Source of the DNA: an uncultured Roseibium sp.
Lineage (GTDB): Bacteria > Pseudomonadota > Alphaproteobacteria > Rhizobiales > Stappiaceae
DNA: 64,000 nt
Direction: 5' to 3'
NCBI RefSeq assembly: GCF_947499295.1
Contig: NZ_CANMNP010000001.1
Location: 682,001-746,000, forward strand
Below, piece after piece: positions 16,908 to 25,925 of the stretch. The translations under genes and the position numbers were made by a program. Every line of letters starts with the position of its first letter. Positions within the stretch are counted from its first letter, which is position 1. The notes beneath the pieces are model-generated. The model was not told where the DNA came from and did not search any database. It worked only from the letters and a program-made list of their open reading frames with translations.

Positions 16908-17423
16908 ACTTCGCTTTCAACTTTTCGACCTCTTGACGTTCTTCGTCAGAGAACCCGCGTCGCAATTCGGTGTCGTGCATCTTGTTGAAGCCTTCAACAC
17001 ATCTCAGGAAATCAACGAGCGAGGCTTTCCAGAACACGTCCGGCGTCCAACCGATCGCCGGGCAACGCTCCAACCAATCCCGGAGCGGAAACCGCTTTAG
17101 CGGCTCTCCGCCCCGGGTTCGGCGTTTCCCTCCGGGTCAGGCAACAAGGCTTGAGAAATCGCATCACGGACTGGGTAGTGATCCTTCACACCAACCTGCT
17201 TGTACCAGGCCGCCTCGGCGTCACCTTCAACGCAAAGCGCAATTAGTCCGGCCTTGACGACAGACAATTTCATGAGCTGAAGCGCCCGCGACAACTCCAC
17301 CAGGCTTAGGCCGTCTGTTTCTTGCTCAAGCCGATCAAGGTTTTCCATGGTGGCGCACAAGATCAGTTTCTCACCCGCCACCGTCACGCCGACTTCACCG
17401 CGTGATTTGTTCGGCTTCCTCAT
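16900..17423 (-). CDS. Tail assembly chaperone, -1 frameshift fusion (gpGT-like)
   Basis: Ribosomes slipping -1 at 17130-17124 would read 100 residues of the short form and then 74 more. The extension contains DWLERCPAIGWTPDVFW and FSDEERQEVEKLKAKYG, and ends at TGA 16902-16900. This second frame has clear protein composition, no credible start codon of its own, and stops just inside the tape-measure start, exactly as lambda gpGT. The fusion is predicted at about 174 residues. Its T part recruits tail tube protein in lambda; the same is inferred here. Confidence 0.82.
17097..17423 (-). CDS. Tail assembly chaperone, short form (gpG-like)
   Basis: 108 residues in frame 0. It starts in an ATGA overlap with the major tail protein gene. 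It is an acidic/hydrophobic helical protein located between tail tube and tape measure, the gpG slot in lambda-like tails. A GGGAAAC slippery heptamer near its 3' end produces a longer gpGT-like form. GpG-type proteins coat the tape measure during tail assembly and are absent from the virion. Confidence 0.78.
   Translation of the reverse strand: MRKPNKSRGEVGVTVAGEKLILCATMENLDRLEQETDGLSLVELSRALQLMKLSVVKAGLIALCVEGDAEAAWYKQVGVKDHYPVRDAISQALLPDPEGNAEPGAESR
17124..17130 (-). other. -1 ribosomal frameshift heptamer G GGA AAC
   Basis: The minus strand reads GAG GGA AAC in frame 0, giving the X XXY YYZ heptamer GGGAAAC. It differs only in its last base from lambda's GGGAAAG at the same gene position. 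The -1 frame is open from here to 16900. Confidence 0.85.
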
Positions 17424-17845
17424 GTTTCAGCCGTGAACGTAATGGCGCCAGTCATGGTGATGTCGCAGGAAAACTCCATTGTGCCTTCGGCTTCACCTGA
17501 GAATTCAAAGCTACCGATCAACGTCGCACCTTCAAACGTGCCCCAGCCGGGAACGACCACCTGCTGGTTCAGGTCGGTTTGCTCTCGGGCGGCATTCATC
17601 AACCGTTTGTTCTGCGTGTCATCCGAGCTTTCACCGGAACCCGAAAACGTCAGGGTTTGAATACCGTATTCGCCTGAATACCTGACCGTATCTCCGGGAG
17701 ATGCACAGTCCGGCTTCGTGGTGTCCACGACGTTGTTGTTGATCGTGAAATTGCGGGCACGGAACCCGCAGCCATTGGTGAACGCTTCCGTTGGCGTCGC
17801 ACCATCTCCGATTTTCAGGAGCAGCAAACGACCTTTGCTAGCCAT
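17420..17845 (-). CDS. Major tail tube protein
   Basis: 141 residues, beta-rich, in the TP901-1/GTA-like phage tail tube group: ATPTEAFTNGCGFRARNFTIN near the start, then TLTFSGSGESSD and a final FSCDITMTGAITFTAE strand pair. Tube proteins polymerise as hexamer rings around the tape measure. Place in the operon (after the tail-completion gene, before the chaperone) agrees. Confidence 0.85.
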   Translation of the reverse strand: MASKGRLLLLKIGDGATPTEAFTNGCGFRARNFTINNNVVDTTKPDCASPGDTVRYSGEYGIQTLTFSGSGESSDDTQNKRLMNAAREQTDLNQQVVVPGWGTFEGATLIGSFEFSGEAEGTMEFSCDITMTGAITFTAET

Positions 17846-17848
17846 TGT

Positions 17849-18256
17849 TCAAGCCTCTCGACAATAGATCCGAAGGGTTGTGACGCCGTGCCGGGTTTTC
17901 CCGTCCGGATCGTCCAGAATGCGTCCGCTTTCAACGAACACGTGACACGACACCAGACCGGGAACGGTCAGCGCCGTATTGTGGAGAGCGTCGTGAATAG
18001 CGCCCATAATCTCTTTGATTTGCTTCTGCCCACGCGACCGCGACCACGTGTGCAGGTTCAGGATTTCCTGCGAACCATCCGCGCAGCTGACGTCATCTTG
18101 AAGCGACTGTCCGTCTTCACCGATCTGCACATACGGGAAATCGTTTGACTTCGGTCGCTCGATCCGATGATCGACAATCCGCACCACATGAGGAAGCGCA
18201 GCGGCCACAAGCGCGGCATATACCGCCTGCTGCAGCGGCCAGACGTAACTTGTCAC
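17849..18256 (-). CDS. DUF3168-family tail completion (terminator) protein
   Basis: 135 residues with the DUF3168 pattern: an N-terminal helix LQQAVYAALVAA, DFPYVQIGE, and LHTWSRSRGQKQIKEIMGAIHDAL. These proteins (lambda gpU/HK97 gp10 neighbours) cap the tail tube. It overlaps the upstream gp10-like gene by 4 bp and is 3 bp from the tail tube gene. Confidence 0.85.
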   Translation of the reverse strand: MTSYVWPLQQAVYAALVAAALPHVVRIVDHRIERPKSNDFPYVQIGEDGQSLQDDVSCADGSQEILNLHTWSRSRGQKQIKEIMGAIHDALHNTALTVPGLVSCHVFVESGRILDDPDGKTRHGVTTLRIYCREA

Positions 18257-18732
18257 GACTTCAAAGCGTCCTTGACCGCCTTGCGAAGCGCACGGTTAGC
18301 GCGCCCCTTTATTCGCTTCCTCAACAGACGATAGATCGGAAAGAAGACCGGTCTAGCTGCTTGATGAATTGTTCCAAATTCCTGGAAAGTCCAATGGAAA
18401 GCCGCCCAGATCCCATACGAGACCTCAGCGGACACCAACCTTGTTTCCGTAACCGTTCGCCTTTGCCCATATCGACGAACAGATTTTGCTGACTTTCCGC
18501 CTTTGGTTTTTACGTTGTCGAAGCGCGCGAAACCTGAAACGCGTTCAGCGCGGACAGAGTCACGAAGCTGACCTGATTTGAAAGGGAGAGCTGGCTTAAC
18601 CAACCCGACGTACTCATTTGCAGATTTCTCAAGAGCAGCATCAAGCTCCTGATCTGCATTCGGCGCTACCCGCTTCAACTTTCTAAGCATTAGATCTAGG
18701 TTTCGGATCTTGATCTCGACACCGTCAGCCAT
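18253..18732 (-). CDS. HK97 gp10-like head-tail/tail-completion protein
   Basis: 159 residues with the family's AFHWTFQEFGTIHQAARPVFFP signature near residues 110-130 and a basic C-terminal helix. HK97-gp10-like proteins act at head-tail joining. Coupled to both neighbours (1- and 4-bp overlaps). Confidence 0.85.
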   Translation of the reverse strand: MADGVEIKIRNLDLMLRKLKRVAPNADQELDAALEKSANEYVGLVKPALPFKSGQLRDSVRAERVSGFARFDNVKTKGGKSAKSVRRYGQRRTVTETRLVSAEVSYGIWAAFHWTFQEFGTIHQAARPVFFPIYRLLRKRIKGRANRALRKAVKDALKS

Positions 18733-19064
18733 CAGGTTGCGACCCCGCGCTCGATCACGAATTCAAGATCTTTTTTCCGCTGATCGGGATTTGTGACCGA
18801 CCGGATGTTGTAAGGCTCACCGTCAATCAGCACCCGCGCATCAGACGCAAAACCGGTGACATCGGACGAATAGCGCACATTCAAAGTACCTCCGACCGGT
18901 GCCTCAATCCGCCCGCCTTGCACCTTTTCACGCCCAAATTCAGGAAAGAACGCACCCCAGACAGTCACATCATCGCCCCAGGTCACCTCAAACCCACCGC
19001 CACCGTCCGACACTTCCACCGCCGCCTGAAACGTCACGCGTTTTCTGCGCTGGCCGATCCGCAT
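18732..19064 (-). CDS. Head-tail adaptor (head closure) protein
   Basis: 110 residues of the Phage_H_T_join type: starts MRIGQRRKRVTFQ, with GEPYNIRSVTNPDQRKKDLEF near the end. It forms the ring that closes the filled head and binds the tail. 1-bp overlaps with both neighbours indicate translational coupling. Confidence 0.85.
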   Translation of the reverse strand: MRIGQRRKRVTFQAAVEVSDGGGGFEVTWGDDVTVWGAFFPEFGREKVQGGRIEAPVGGTLNVRYSSDVTGFASDARVLIDGEPYNIRSVTNPDQRKKDLEFVIERGVAT

Positions 19065-19654
19065 CAGATCCTCATCATCTGATAGGGCGCAATCAGGCTT
19101 TGCGCGCCAGCAGGTAGCATGCCGCCCTTCCCGGACATCGTGACATCTTCGCGATGCTCATAGAGATGACCGACAGTCAAAAGAATGGCGGCCTTAATCC
19201 CGGAAGGCACATCATCGGCAGCTCCAAAGCCCGCCGCGAACTCGACCGAAACTGCGTCGGGCCGGTCATAAACAGTTGGCCAAATGACATCAGAGTTCCT
19301 AAGAACGAACCCGCCGACCTCATCTTCATGCACTGAATAATTTGCAGAGGCGTATGTTTGTTCAACATTGTCCACGTCGAAATATTTGAGCACGACACTG
19401 GCGGCGTCGACATCTGGAAACGGCAACCGGATTGCGCGATGTCCTTGAAACGAAGATTGCTTGACTGACCAGGTCTGCGTCACCAGGCAGCGCCCAAGCA
19501 GACCTGTCCGCCCGTCGAATTTTTCGACCGCTGCGTTCAGCAATGAGAGGATTAAGACATCCTCATCACTGGAATCGACACGAAGATGGGCCTTCGCCTC
19601 CGCAACCGAAACCGGCGCCTCAGCAGGCGCCGTTATCCGTTTTGGTTTCAGCAT
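19064..19654 (-). CDS. Head-tail connector (gp6-like) protein
   Basis: 196 residues: SVAEAKAHLRVDSSDEDVLI is the typical start of gp6-like connectors, followed by AAVEKFDGRTG and a C-terminal AILLTVGHLYEHRED helix. It docks on the portal ring. Gene order portal-protease-capsid-connector matches HK97-type phages. Confidence 0.88.
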   Translation of the reverse strand: MLKPKRITAPAEAPVSVAEAKAHLRVDSSDEDVLILSLLNAAVEKFDGRTGLLGRCLVTQTWSVKQSSFQGHRAIRLPFPDVDAASVVLKYFDVDNVEQTYASANYSVHEDEVGGFVLRNSDVIWPTVYDRPDAVSVEFAAGFGAADDVPSGIKAAILLTVGHLYEHREDVTMSGKGGMLPAGAQSLIAPYQMMRI

Positions 19655-19663
19655 GAGAACTTA

Positions 19664-19816
19664 TTACTTTTTGTAACCGAACACGGTCACATCCATGCCG
19701 CGCTGCTTAAGTTCTTTTTCGGTGTAGCGGGGTTTACGATCCGGCTTCTTTTCCGCCTTCGTTTCAGGTGCGTTTCCTGATTTCGCCGGTTGATTGGTTT
19801 TCGTTGCTGCTGTCAT
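19664..19816 (-). CDS. Small basic protein downstream of capsid gene
   Basis: About 50 residues from the ATG at 19816, which has GGAGAAAG upstream; the longer frame from 19858 lacks such a site. It is low-complexity, Lys/Pro/Ala-rich, and ends YTEKELKQRGMDVTVFGYKK. It lies between capsid and connector genes. Small proteins at this place can be head accessory proteins; no evidence beyond position. Confidence 0.5.
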   Translation of the reverse strand: MTAATKTNQPAKSGNAPETKAEKKPDRKPRYTEKELKQRGMDVTVFGYKK

Positions 19817-19875
19817 GATCTTTCTCCAATGAATGGAAGCGCAGTGACGCGCTTCCACAGTTTGCCCAGTAAGGC

Positions 19876-21114
19876 TTACGCGTTGCGCGCAACCTTGATC
19901 GCCTGCGGATCAACGACACCGCCGCCAACACGCTTGGTTGTGTAGAACATCACGTATGGCTTGTTGGTGTAGGGATCGCGCAGAACACGGATGCCGGCAC
20001 GATCGACGATCAGATAACCGCGACGGAAGTCTCCGAATGCAATTGGTATCGCTCCCGTTGCCATGTCCGGCATATCGGCCATTTCACTGACCGGATAACC
20101 GGCAAGTGTCGCTGGCTGACCAGCCACAAAGGTCGGCTGCCAGAGGTAATTGCCTTGACCATCCTTAAGCTTCCGCACTTCGCCTTGCGTGGTCCGGTTC
20201 ATCGCAAAACGTGCGTTTTGCGTATAGGCAGATGGCAGCAGATAAACCAGCTCGACAATTTCGTCGGACGTAATCGCCGCAAGTCCGGCCAGAGCCTGGA
20301 CTTCGATTGATCCTAATGGGTTTCTTGCCGCGTTCGCTGCACCGGTTGCAAAGGTCAGGAAGCCGTAAGGTTTGTTTGTCCCATCACCCGCAATGAAGGC
20401 TGCGCCTTCCTGAACAGCGAACTCTGTTTCAACTTCACCAGCAAGCCAAGCCTCAACATTGACTTCCCCATCGTCAAGGATCTGCTGAGTTGCTGCCGGA
20501 TTGGCATAGATCTCACCGGTCGGGAACTGCATTTCACCGAAGGTCGGTCCGGCTGTCTCGCCTCGTGCCGTCGTTTCACCGACCCAGCCTGAAGCGGTCC
20601 CGCGCAGGTTGAAAAGCTTGCTAAAAGTCGTGCCGGAAATCCGTTGAACGGTTGCGACTTGGCGCATCGGCGAAACTTCAACGAGCTTGTCAGTAATCGT
20701 CCGGTCCCATTCGACCGGAGCAAGGTATCCACCTTCAGAAGCCGTTCCTTTGTTCAACGAAGCCTGAATGTCACCAGACCGGAAATGCGCGGAAAACGCA
20801 TCGGTGTACTCAGCATCGACAGGCTTCGTTGCGCCGCCAAGACCACCCATTTCAAAGGCGGCAATCTGAGCATTGACCTTGTCGACAGCGGACTGAAGAT
20901 CGCCAACGCTGGCATTGATCCGGTCAAGCTTTTCCGTTGTGACGACGTCGTCAAATTTCTTCGCAAGCTCTTTGTCTTTTTCTTCAAGCGTTGCCTTGAA
21001 ATCGGAAAAGTCCTGATTGAGCGCTGTGATCAGTTTGGCAACATCACCAGTCGCATCAGCGCGCACAGCAATGAGGCCCCGCGCGGAAAGCCGCGCCGGT
21101 ACAATGTGTTTCAT
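19876..21114 (-). CDS. HK97-type major capsid protein
   Basis: 412 residues. Residues 1-115 are a coiled-coil delta/scaffold domain (FKATLEEKDKELAKKFDDV), normally removed by the head protease. The remainder has family landmarks ASEGGYLAPVEWDRTI, FAVQEGAAFIAGDGTNKPYGFL, and the C-terminal IAFGDFRRGYLIVDRAG and VLRDPYTNKPYVMFYTTKRVGGGV. It assembles the icosahedral shell. It lies 13 bp after the protease gene. Confidence 0.93.
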   Translation of the reverse strand: MKHIVPARLSARGLIAVRADATGDVAKLITALNQDFSDFKATLEEKDKELAKKFDDVVTTEKLDRINASVGDLQSAVDKVNAQIAAFEMGGLGGATKPVDAEYTDAFSAHFRSGDIQASLNKGTASEGGYLAPVEWDRTITDKLVEVSPMRQVATVQRISGTTFSKLFNLRGTASGWVGETTARGETAGPTFGEMQFPTGEIYANPAATQQILDDGEVNVEAWLAGEVETEFAVQEGAAFIAGDGTNKPYGFLTFATGAANAARNPLGSIEVQALAGLAAITSDEIVELVYLLPSAYTQNARFAMNRTTQGEVRKLKDGQGNYLWQPTFVAGQPATLAGYPVSEMADMPDMATGAIPIAFGDFRRGYLIVDRAGIRVLRDPYTNKPYVMFYTTKRVGGGVVDPQAIKVARNA

Positions 21115-21127
21115 GTTCGTCTTCCTT

Positions 21128-21982
21128 CTAGGAGGCTATGGTCTCGCGGAGCGCCTGAATGGCTTCGCGTATGGTGTCAGCATCTCGCGTGACGTCAGCC
21201 GAAGCATCTCGCGTACCGGCCTTAAAATTGGAAACGTAGGCTTTCGCCTCTTTGGGTGACATGTTGCACCCGGTGATCAGAGCGTTTTCAAGAACGCGTT
21301 CCGCTGGCGCGGGCTTGGGTTCTTCAGCGCAGGCAACAACGGCGGCTCTATCCATCTTGCCCGTCGCCAGACCTTTTTCGAGCGCGCGGCTGACATTGAA
21401 AAAGGTTCCCGACCCCTTGCCGCGATCCATCCAAGCTGCCGCCTCGGAAACTTCCACCCCGGCACGGGCTGCATAGATTTCTGCCATTCCGGCGTCAATT
21501 TCGGTCAGGATTTCGGTGGCCTCGGCCGTATCGAACTTGTTGCCAACAATGACGCCTGAGCCATTGTGCACCATGATCTGCGCACCATCTGCCATTAGGA
21601 TTTCATCCCCGGCCATTGCAACAACGGACGCCGCCGATCCCGCCATACCGATCACATTGACGGTGACTTTCGCCGGATGCATGCGAAGCAGGTTGTAAAT
21701 CGCCAAACCTGAAAAGAAGTTTCCCCCTGGCGAATTGATGTTAACTGAAATGTCCTTATTGCCAATTGCGCGAAGCGCCCTCGAAATACGGCGCTCCGAA
21801 TTGTCGACTGACGAAAAAGGATCGACGCCAATCTGACCGTAAAGCGCGATAACCGTATCGTCTTCGGATTCCGCCGCAACCATGGACGGGTCAAACTGTT
21901 CAACGCTCTGCTGTGGCGCCTCAAAGGCAAGCCAGGTTGGCCGCTGAAAAGCCCGGACGTCAGGAAGATCAAGAAGGCTCAT
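21128..21982 (-). CDS. Head maturation protease (ClpP-type, S14-like)
   Basis: 284 residues from the ATG at 21982 (AGGAGC upstream; overlaps the portal gene by 14 bp). Catalytic Ser116 lies in GMAGSAASV and His139 in IMVHN; NINSPGGNFFSGLAIYNLL is the ClpP-fold oxyanion-side motif. It cleaves the capsid delta domain during prohead maturation. A longer start at 22024 is possible but has no better ribosome site. Confidence 0.9.
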   Translation of the reverse strand: MSLLDLPDVRAFQRPTWLAFEAPQQSVEQFDPSMVAAESEDDTVIALYGQIGVDPFSSVDNSERRISRALRAIGNKDISVNINSPGGNFFSGLAIYNLLRMHPAKVTVNVIGMAGSAASVVAMAGDEILMADGAQIMVHNGSGVIVGNKFDTAEATEILTEIDAGMAEIYAARAGVEVSEAAAWMDRGKGSGTFFNVSRALEKGLATGKMDRAAVVACAEEPKPAPAERVLENALITGCNMSPKEAKAYVSNFKAGTRDASADVTRDADTIREAIQALRETIAS

Positions 21983-23255
21983 TTTGTGCTCCTGTGCTTT
22001 GGCCCGGTGCGGGTGGAAGATCAACGCCTGGCGGCAAATCGCTCAGATCCCGGATTTCGTCGGAATTCATCCAAGGCTGATGGCCGCCAGACCCCAGGGC
22101 TTTGGCGAAAAACTCGGCTTGGTCCTTCATCGAACCGCGCAACAACGCGCCTGCATTGAATTTGGCCTCAAGCGTGTCGGCCTCTGCGTCCGTCAAGATG
22201 TCGCGTTCTATGGCCTGCTCCCAAGCAGTGAACCATGGGTTCAAGCCATAGCGGACAAACAGCTGCCCGAGCACATCAACGCCAGACCCCCACGAAGTAT
22301 CGTCAACGGCAAGTAGCGGACGCGGCACGCCGAACGGCCTTGCGACCTCTTCAATCTGATGCTTGCGGGTTTCAAGGTGCTGGTTGTCCCGCCCGGACTG
22401 TGAGCCATCCTTGTAGTCCATGTCCTCTTCAAGGATCATGTCACGGTGCGCATTGGCAGCACCGCGCCGTTCTTCAAGGCTTGTTTTCAACCTGTCATAG
22501 GCTTCATCAGACAAGCGCTTTTTCATGGATAGAACGCCGCCAGCAATCACACCGTTGCGAAACAGCCGCGCGGCTGCTTTCTCTGTCTGGATCGCGAGGC
22601 CGATTGCCTCGGCCGCTTTGTTAACAAGCGACAACCCTTCATAGCCGTTTTCCGACAAACCGAACCGAAGGTGAAAAACGTCCTTGGCCGCCAAGACGGT
22701 TTCACCGCCTTCGGGTCGACGGTATCGATATTCAAGCGACCAATCCGAATTCTGCTTGATGGTCGTTCGGGCCGGATCGAACGGCACCAACTGAACAATT
22801 CGATTTCCTGATCGAACGATACGGGCATAGGAATTGCCATGCGTCAGCGCTCGTTGCTGCATGAGGCTCCGAAACTCGAAGGCGGTCTGCCAGGCATTTG
22901 GCCGACGGTGGAGAACCTGAAACGCTGAGTGCTCAGTCGCCTTTTCTTTGCTGTCCTTGAGCCGAAGGTGCAACGGCAGCATGCCAATCGCAAAACTGAT
23001 CAGGCATACACACCGGAAAACCGTCGTGTTCTTGAGCGCCTGATCCACAGTGACTGTAACACCGGACTCCGTCAGACCACCGCCTCCACTGCGAACGAAT
23101 TCAAGAAAGCGCGGGTCTTTGAGATCATAGAACTCGGCAACCTCTCCGGCCATGGCAGCCACTTGGGAGAGTGCCACGTCCTCGCCGGAGACAAGAGAAG
23201 GTTCTGTCCGCGTCTGTGTGGGCGCAGACCGAAAAAGATCGAGTATGGAAGCCAT
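21969..23255 (-). CDS. HK97-family portal protein
   Basis: 428 residues: CVCLISFAIGMLPLHL, AFQVLHRRPNAWQTAFEFR, GNSYARIVRSGNRIVQLVP, and VARPFGVPRPLLAVDDTS, all in HK97 portal order. Twelve copies form the DNA entry ring at one capsid vertex. Start overlaps the TerL stop by 1 bp. Confidence 0.93.
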   Translation of the reverse strand: MASILDLFRSAPTQTRTEPSLVSGEDVALSQVAAMAGEVAEFYDLKDPRFLEFVRSGGGGLTESGVTVTVDQALKNTTVFRCVCLISFAIGMLPLHLRLKDSKEKATEHSAFQVLHRRPNAWQTAFEFRSLMQQRALTHGNSYARIVRSGNRIVQLVPFDPARTTIKQNSDWSLEYRYRRPEGGETVLAAKDVFHLRFGLSENGYEGLSLVNKAAEAIGLAIQTEKAAARLFRNGVIAGGVLSMKKRLSDEAYDRLKTSLEERRGAANAHRDMILEEDMDYKDGSQSGRDNQHLETRKHQIEEVARPFGVPRPLLAVDDTSWGSGVDVLGQLFVRYGLNPWFTAWEQAIERDILTDAEADTLEAKFNAGALLRGSMKDQAEFFAKALGSGGHQPWMNSDEIRDLSDLPPGVDLPPAPGQSTGAQNEPS

Positions 23256-24976
23256 TAAGCCAGCAAAATCCCGCGTTCTTCATAGACAGAAGGACCTCCG
23301 GCCGCTTCCGGGTGACGGCTCATAAGGTCAAAGGCGTTGAAGGCCGCAATGAGCGGATCGATTTTCATCGAGCCGGACGCCTGCTTGGTGACGTAATCTG
23401 CGTTTCCGCGCTTTTCGGTCTTTGCGTTTCCAACACACCAGGCCATCAGACCGGTACCGCCATGCACGAACGACCCATCATCGACCTTGCGGGCCATCCC
23501 CTTGGTCACCCCTGAAAGCTTGTAACCTTGCGGCACGCCAACCAGCATGTCGTCAGGTAGGTCGCGCGACATCAGTTCATCCATGATCGCTGCGACGCCA
23601 ACCGGGTCCAGTCCGATCGCGTTCTTTTCAGGGAAAAGCCCAAGCCCCCAAACCTTCTCGATCACGTCGGCAACAGCAATGATGTCCTCTTCACCCGACT
23701 TGCAGATGATCAGCTCTTCCCGCTCCTGAAACCCGAGAAGGGCGGGCGCGATTTCCTTGCGCCGTTCCAATGCCTTTTCATGACAGCAGCCCATGATCCA
23801 GAGCATCCAGCGCTTGGTTTCCCTCTCGCGGCCGATCAGGCCGAGGCCCAAAAGATCGTCCAGACCGCCGCCGTCAATCCCGGCTGTAACCACTTCCGCA
23901 CGGGTCAGCATCTCATCAAGATCGGCAAGGATCGGGTCCGCAGCGCTGTCCCACGCATCGGCGCCCGCCCAACGATCACGACGCAAGCGTGTGCCGATTT
24001 CAACGTTCAGATGCTTGGCAAGGAAGGTTTGCAGATCCTCCCCCTCGCCGCCGCGCTGCGCTTCCTGCAATTTGTCTTCAAGCCAGTCGCGCTGGACGGA
24101 ACGGTCGATGTTCGGATTGGTGATGTAGAAGTTTTCGGGATCAAGGAAAGCTTTCGCCTCAAGCATTTTCGGCGGGAATTCATAGAGAACACCCAAGCGG
24201 CGCGGATCGACGATTTCCCCGTCGCGAACGTCTCGAAAATAGTCGAGCTTGGTTTTCATCACCCCGGCTGGCGGTTCGTCCGAATGCGTCGTCAGGAAGA
24301 CCGCGAATCCTTCCGGCCTGGCCGACATTCCGCCGAGCGCTTCCTGAAGCATCTTCGCGGCGTTCGCCTTCTTGCCGAAGAGCCACACCTCATCAACCAG
24401 AATGAACCCGGCTTTCTTGCCGGAAACCGTTTCACTGTCAGCGGCGACGATCTTAAGCACCGCGCCCGTGACTTCGTGGGTAATGGTCCGGCTATGCTCC
24501 TGCACCTTGAGGATGGCCTCAAGCTCCGGGTCGTTTTTCACCATGTCGCGAGCAGGAATGAACGAGTTGTTCGCCACCTCGATCGTTGGCGCCAGCAAAA
24601 GCAGTTCATTGGAATGCCGCCAATTGCGGATCAGGGCCGTTACCATAATTCCGGCTGCTATGGTGGACTTGGCATTCTTTTTCGAGATCAGCAGGAAGAA
24701 CTCAGTGATCAGCCGTTTCGCATTCTTGGCGTCGTACGCCCCGAATATGGCGGTGACGAAATCGAACACCCACTGATCGCAGCAGTCGGCAAAAGTCTGC
24801 GGACGCAACTCACCGTCCTGATCTCGAATCCAGGGAATGTCCGCAACAACGAGCGACTTGAAAACTTCCAGAGCCGATTCTGCTTCGGACGGAAACAACG
24901 GGTCAAAGGCGATCAGGGAGCGGCCTTCAACAATCCGTTGTTCCCAATCAGTGCAGGCTGTCGACCAGGCGATCAA
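23255..24976 (-). CDS. Terminase large subunit
   Basis: 573 residues of the phage Terminase_1 type. The ATPase domain has a Walker A-like SKKNAKST at 98-105 and Walker B FILVDE at 191-196; the C-terminal nuclease has AGIDGGGLDD (Asp368) and IGLDPVGVAAIMDEL as metal-site candidates. It pumps DNA into the prohead and cuts at genome ends. An HNH gene next to the terminase genes is typical of cos-packaging HK97-like phages. Confidence 0.93.
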   Translation of the reverse strand: MIAWSTACTDWEQRIVEGRSLIAFDPLFPSEAESALEVFKSLVVADIPWIRDQDGELRPQTFADCCDQWVFDFVTAIFGAYDAKNAKRLITEFFLLISKKNAKSTIAAGIMVTALIRNWRHSNELLLLAPTIEVANNSFIPARDMVKNDPELEAILKVQEHSRTITHEVTGAVLKIVAADSETVSGKKAGFILVDEVWLFGKKANAAKMLQEALGGMSARPEGFAVFLTTHSDEPPAGVMKTKLDYFRDVRDGEIVDPRRLGVLYEFPPKMLEAKAFLDPENFYITNPNIDRSVQRDWLEDKLQEAQRGGEGEDLQTFLAKHLNVEIGTRLRRDRWAGADAWDSAADPILADLDEMLTRAEVVTAGIDGGGLDDLLGLGLIGRERETKRWMLWIMGCCHEKALERRKEIAPALLGFQEREELIICKSGEEDIIAVADVIEKVWGLGLFPEKNAIGLDPVGVAAIMDELMSRDLPDDMLVGVPQGYKLSGVTKGMARKVDDGSFVHGGTGLMAWCVGNAKTEKRGNADYVTKQASGSMKIDPLIAAFNAFDLMSRHPEAAGGPSVYEERGILLA

Positions 24977-25440
24977 TTCAGCAACTCCGGCGCAGCCGGT
25001 GGCGCGAACTTACCGGTCACTTCACCAGCTGCCTTTTTCCGGGCTTCCTTCTTGCCCAGCTTCGGCGCTGAAGAGACTGAACCACGATTTGCAACCCGGT
25101 CGGCCAACTGCTTTTGATCACCTTTTTCCAGACGCTTGAACAATTTTTCGATTGCCCCGTCCTTGCCTTCTTCAGCACCCGCCATGAGCTTGCCCAAAAG
25201 CTTGGCCTCCACCCTTGCGCGGGCTTCTTCCCTGTGCTTCAGTTCCCGAAAATAATGTTTGCGCAAAGTCGGCGGCGTGCAGTTCAATGCAGCCGCGATC
25301 TTCTCCATAGACCAGTCAAACGCCAACAAGACTATGATAAGCCTACGCTTTTCCTCAGTCGGTATATGCTCTGGCCGCCCGCGCTTCCCTCGCCCTTCCG
25401 GGATCGGGTCGCCAAGCAGATCAAATTCAAAGCTCGCCAA
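24973..25440 (-). CDS. Terminase small subunit-like HTH protein
   Basis: 155 residues. Residues 20-68 form a helix-turn-helix (TEEKRRLIIVLLAFDWSMEK, then LNCTPPTLRKHYFRELKHRE), followed by a helical region and a disordered Lys/Ala/Pro tail. Position just before TerL with a 4-bp overlap supports the small-subunit call; sequence alone shows only a DNA-binding protein. Confidence 0.75.
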   Translation of the reverse strand: MASFEFDLLGDPIPEGRGKRGRPEHIPTEEKRRLIIVLLAFDWSMEKIAAALNCTPPTLRKHYFRELKHREEARARVEAKLLGKLMAGAEEGKDGAIEKLFKRLEKGDQKQLADRVANRGSVSSAPKLGKKEARKKAAGEVTGKFAPPAAPELLN

Positions 25441-25489
25441 AAAAAAATCTCCGAATGAGATACCTCACCGGTCCCGGCTCGGCGTCCTG

Positions 25490-25819
25490 TCAGACTTTTG
25501 ATACCCCCACCCCCTCACGCTCGGCGCGGGCTTTGGCGGTCTTGCGATTGTGGCAGTAGATGCAAAGACACCGGATGTTCAGCGGATCGAAATCAGAGCC
25601 GCCGTCTTTGCGTTCAATAATGTGGTCAGCGATGAGCTTGTCACGACGACGACTGAACTGGCCGCCACACTTCTCACACTTGAAACCACGCTGTCGCTTG
25701 ATGTCCGATGCAAAGGACCGCCAGTCTGGCGATTGGTAGAATGGATCTACCAGCTTGATTGGCGGCTTGATCCGTCCTCTGATCGCCTTCGTTTGCGGCT
25801 TTATCATCTTAAGCGGCAT
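25490..25819 (-). CDS. HNH endonuclease of the packaging module
   Basis: 109 residues. CEKC and CIYC bracket LIADHIIERKDGGSDFDPLNIR, the DH-N-H metal-finger nuclease with structural zinc site. HNH enzymes beside TerS/TerL/portal are needed for cos cleavage in HK97-like phages. The start is ATG 25819 or ATG 25807. Any upstream extension would pass through the terminator at 25835-25858, so I reject it. Confidence 0.85.
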   Translation of the reverse strand: MPLKMIKPQTKAIRGRIKPPIKLVDPFYQSPDWRSFASDIKRQRGFKCEKCGGQFSRRRDKLIADHIIERKDGGSDFDPLNIRCLCIYCHNRKTAKARAEREGVGVSKV

Positions 25820-25834
25820 TGAGATCCAGACACG

Positions 25835-25858
25835 AAAAAGGCCCGCATCTCTGCGGGC
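25835..25858 (-). terminator. Intrinsic terminator upstream of the packaging genes
   Basis: Minus-strand GCCCGCA pairs with TGCGGGC (plus 25852-25858 and 25841-25847) with a 4-nt loop, then five or more T. The 26 bases 25824-25849 recur exactly at 27092-27117, in a second terminator. It stands in front of HNH-TerS-TerL, so the packaging operon needs readthrough or a promoter in 16 bp. Confidence 0.75.
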
Positions 25859-25925
25859 TGGACAAAAAGTAGAACCTTGCAACAATAAACTGTAAGACGG
25901 ACTAGCGTTTGAGGTGTCAGCTCTG

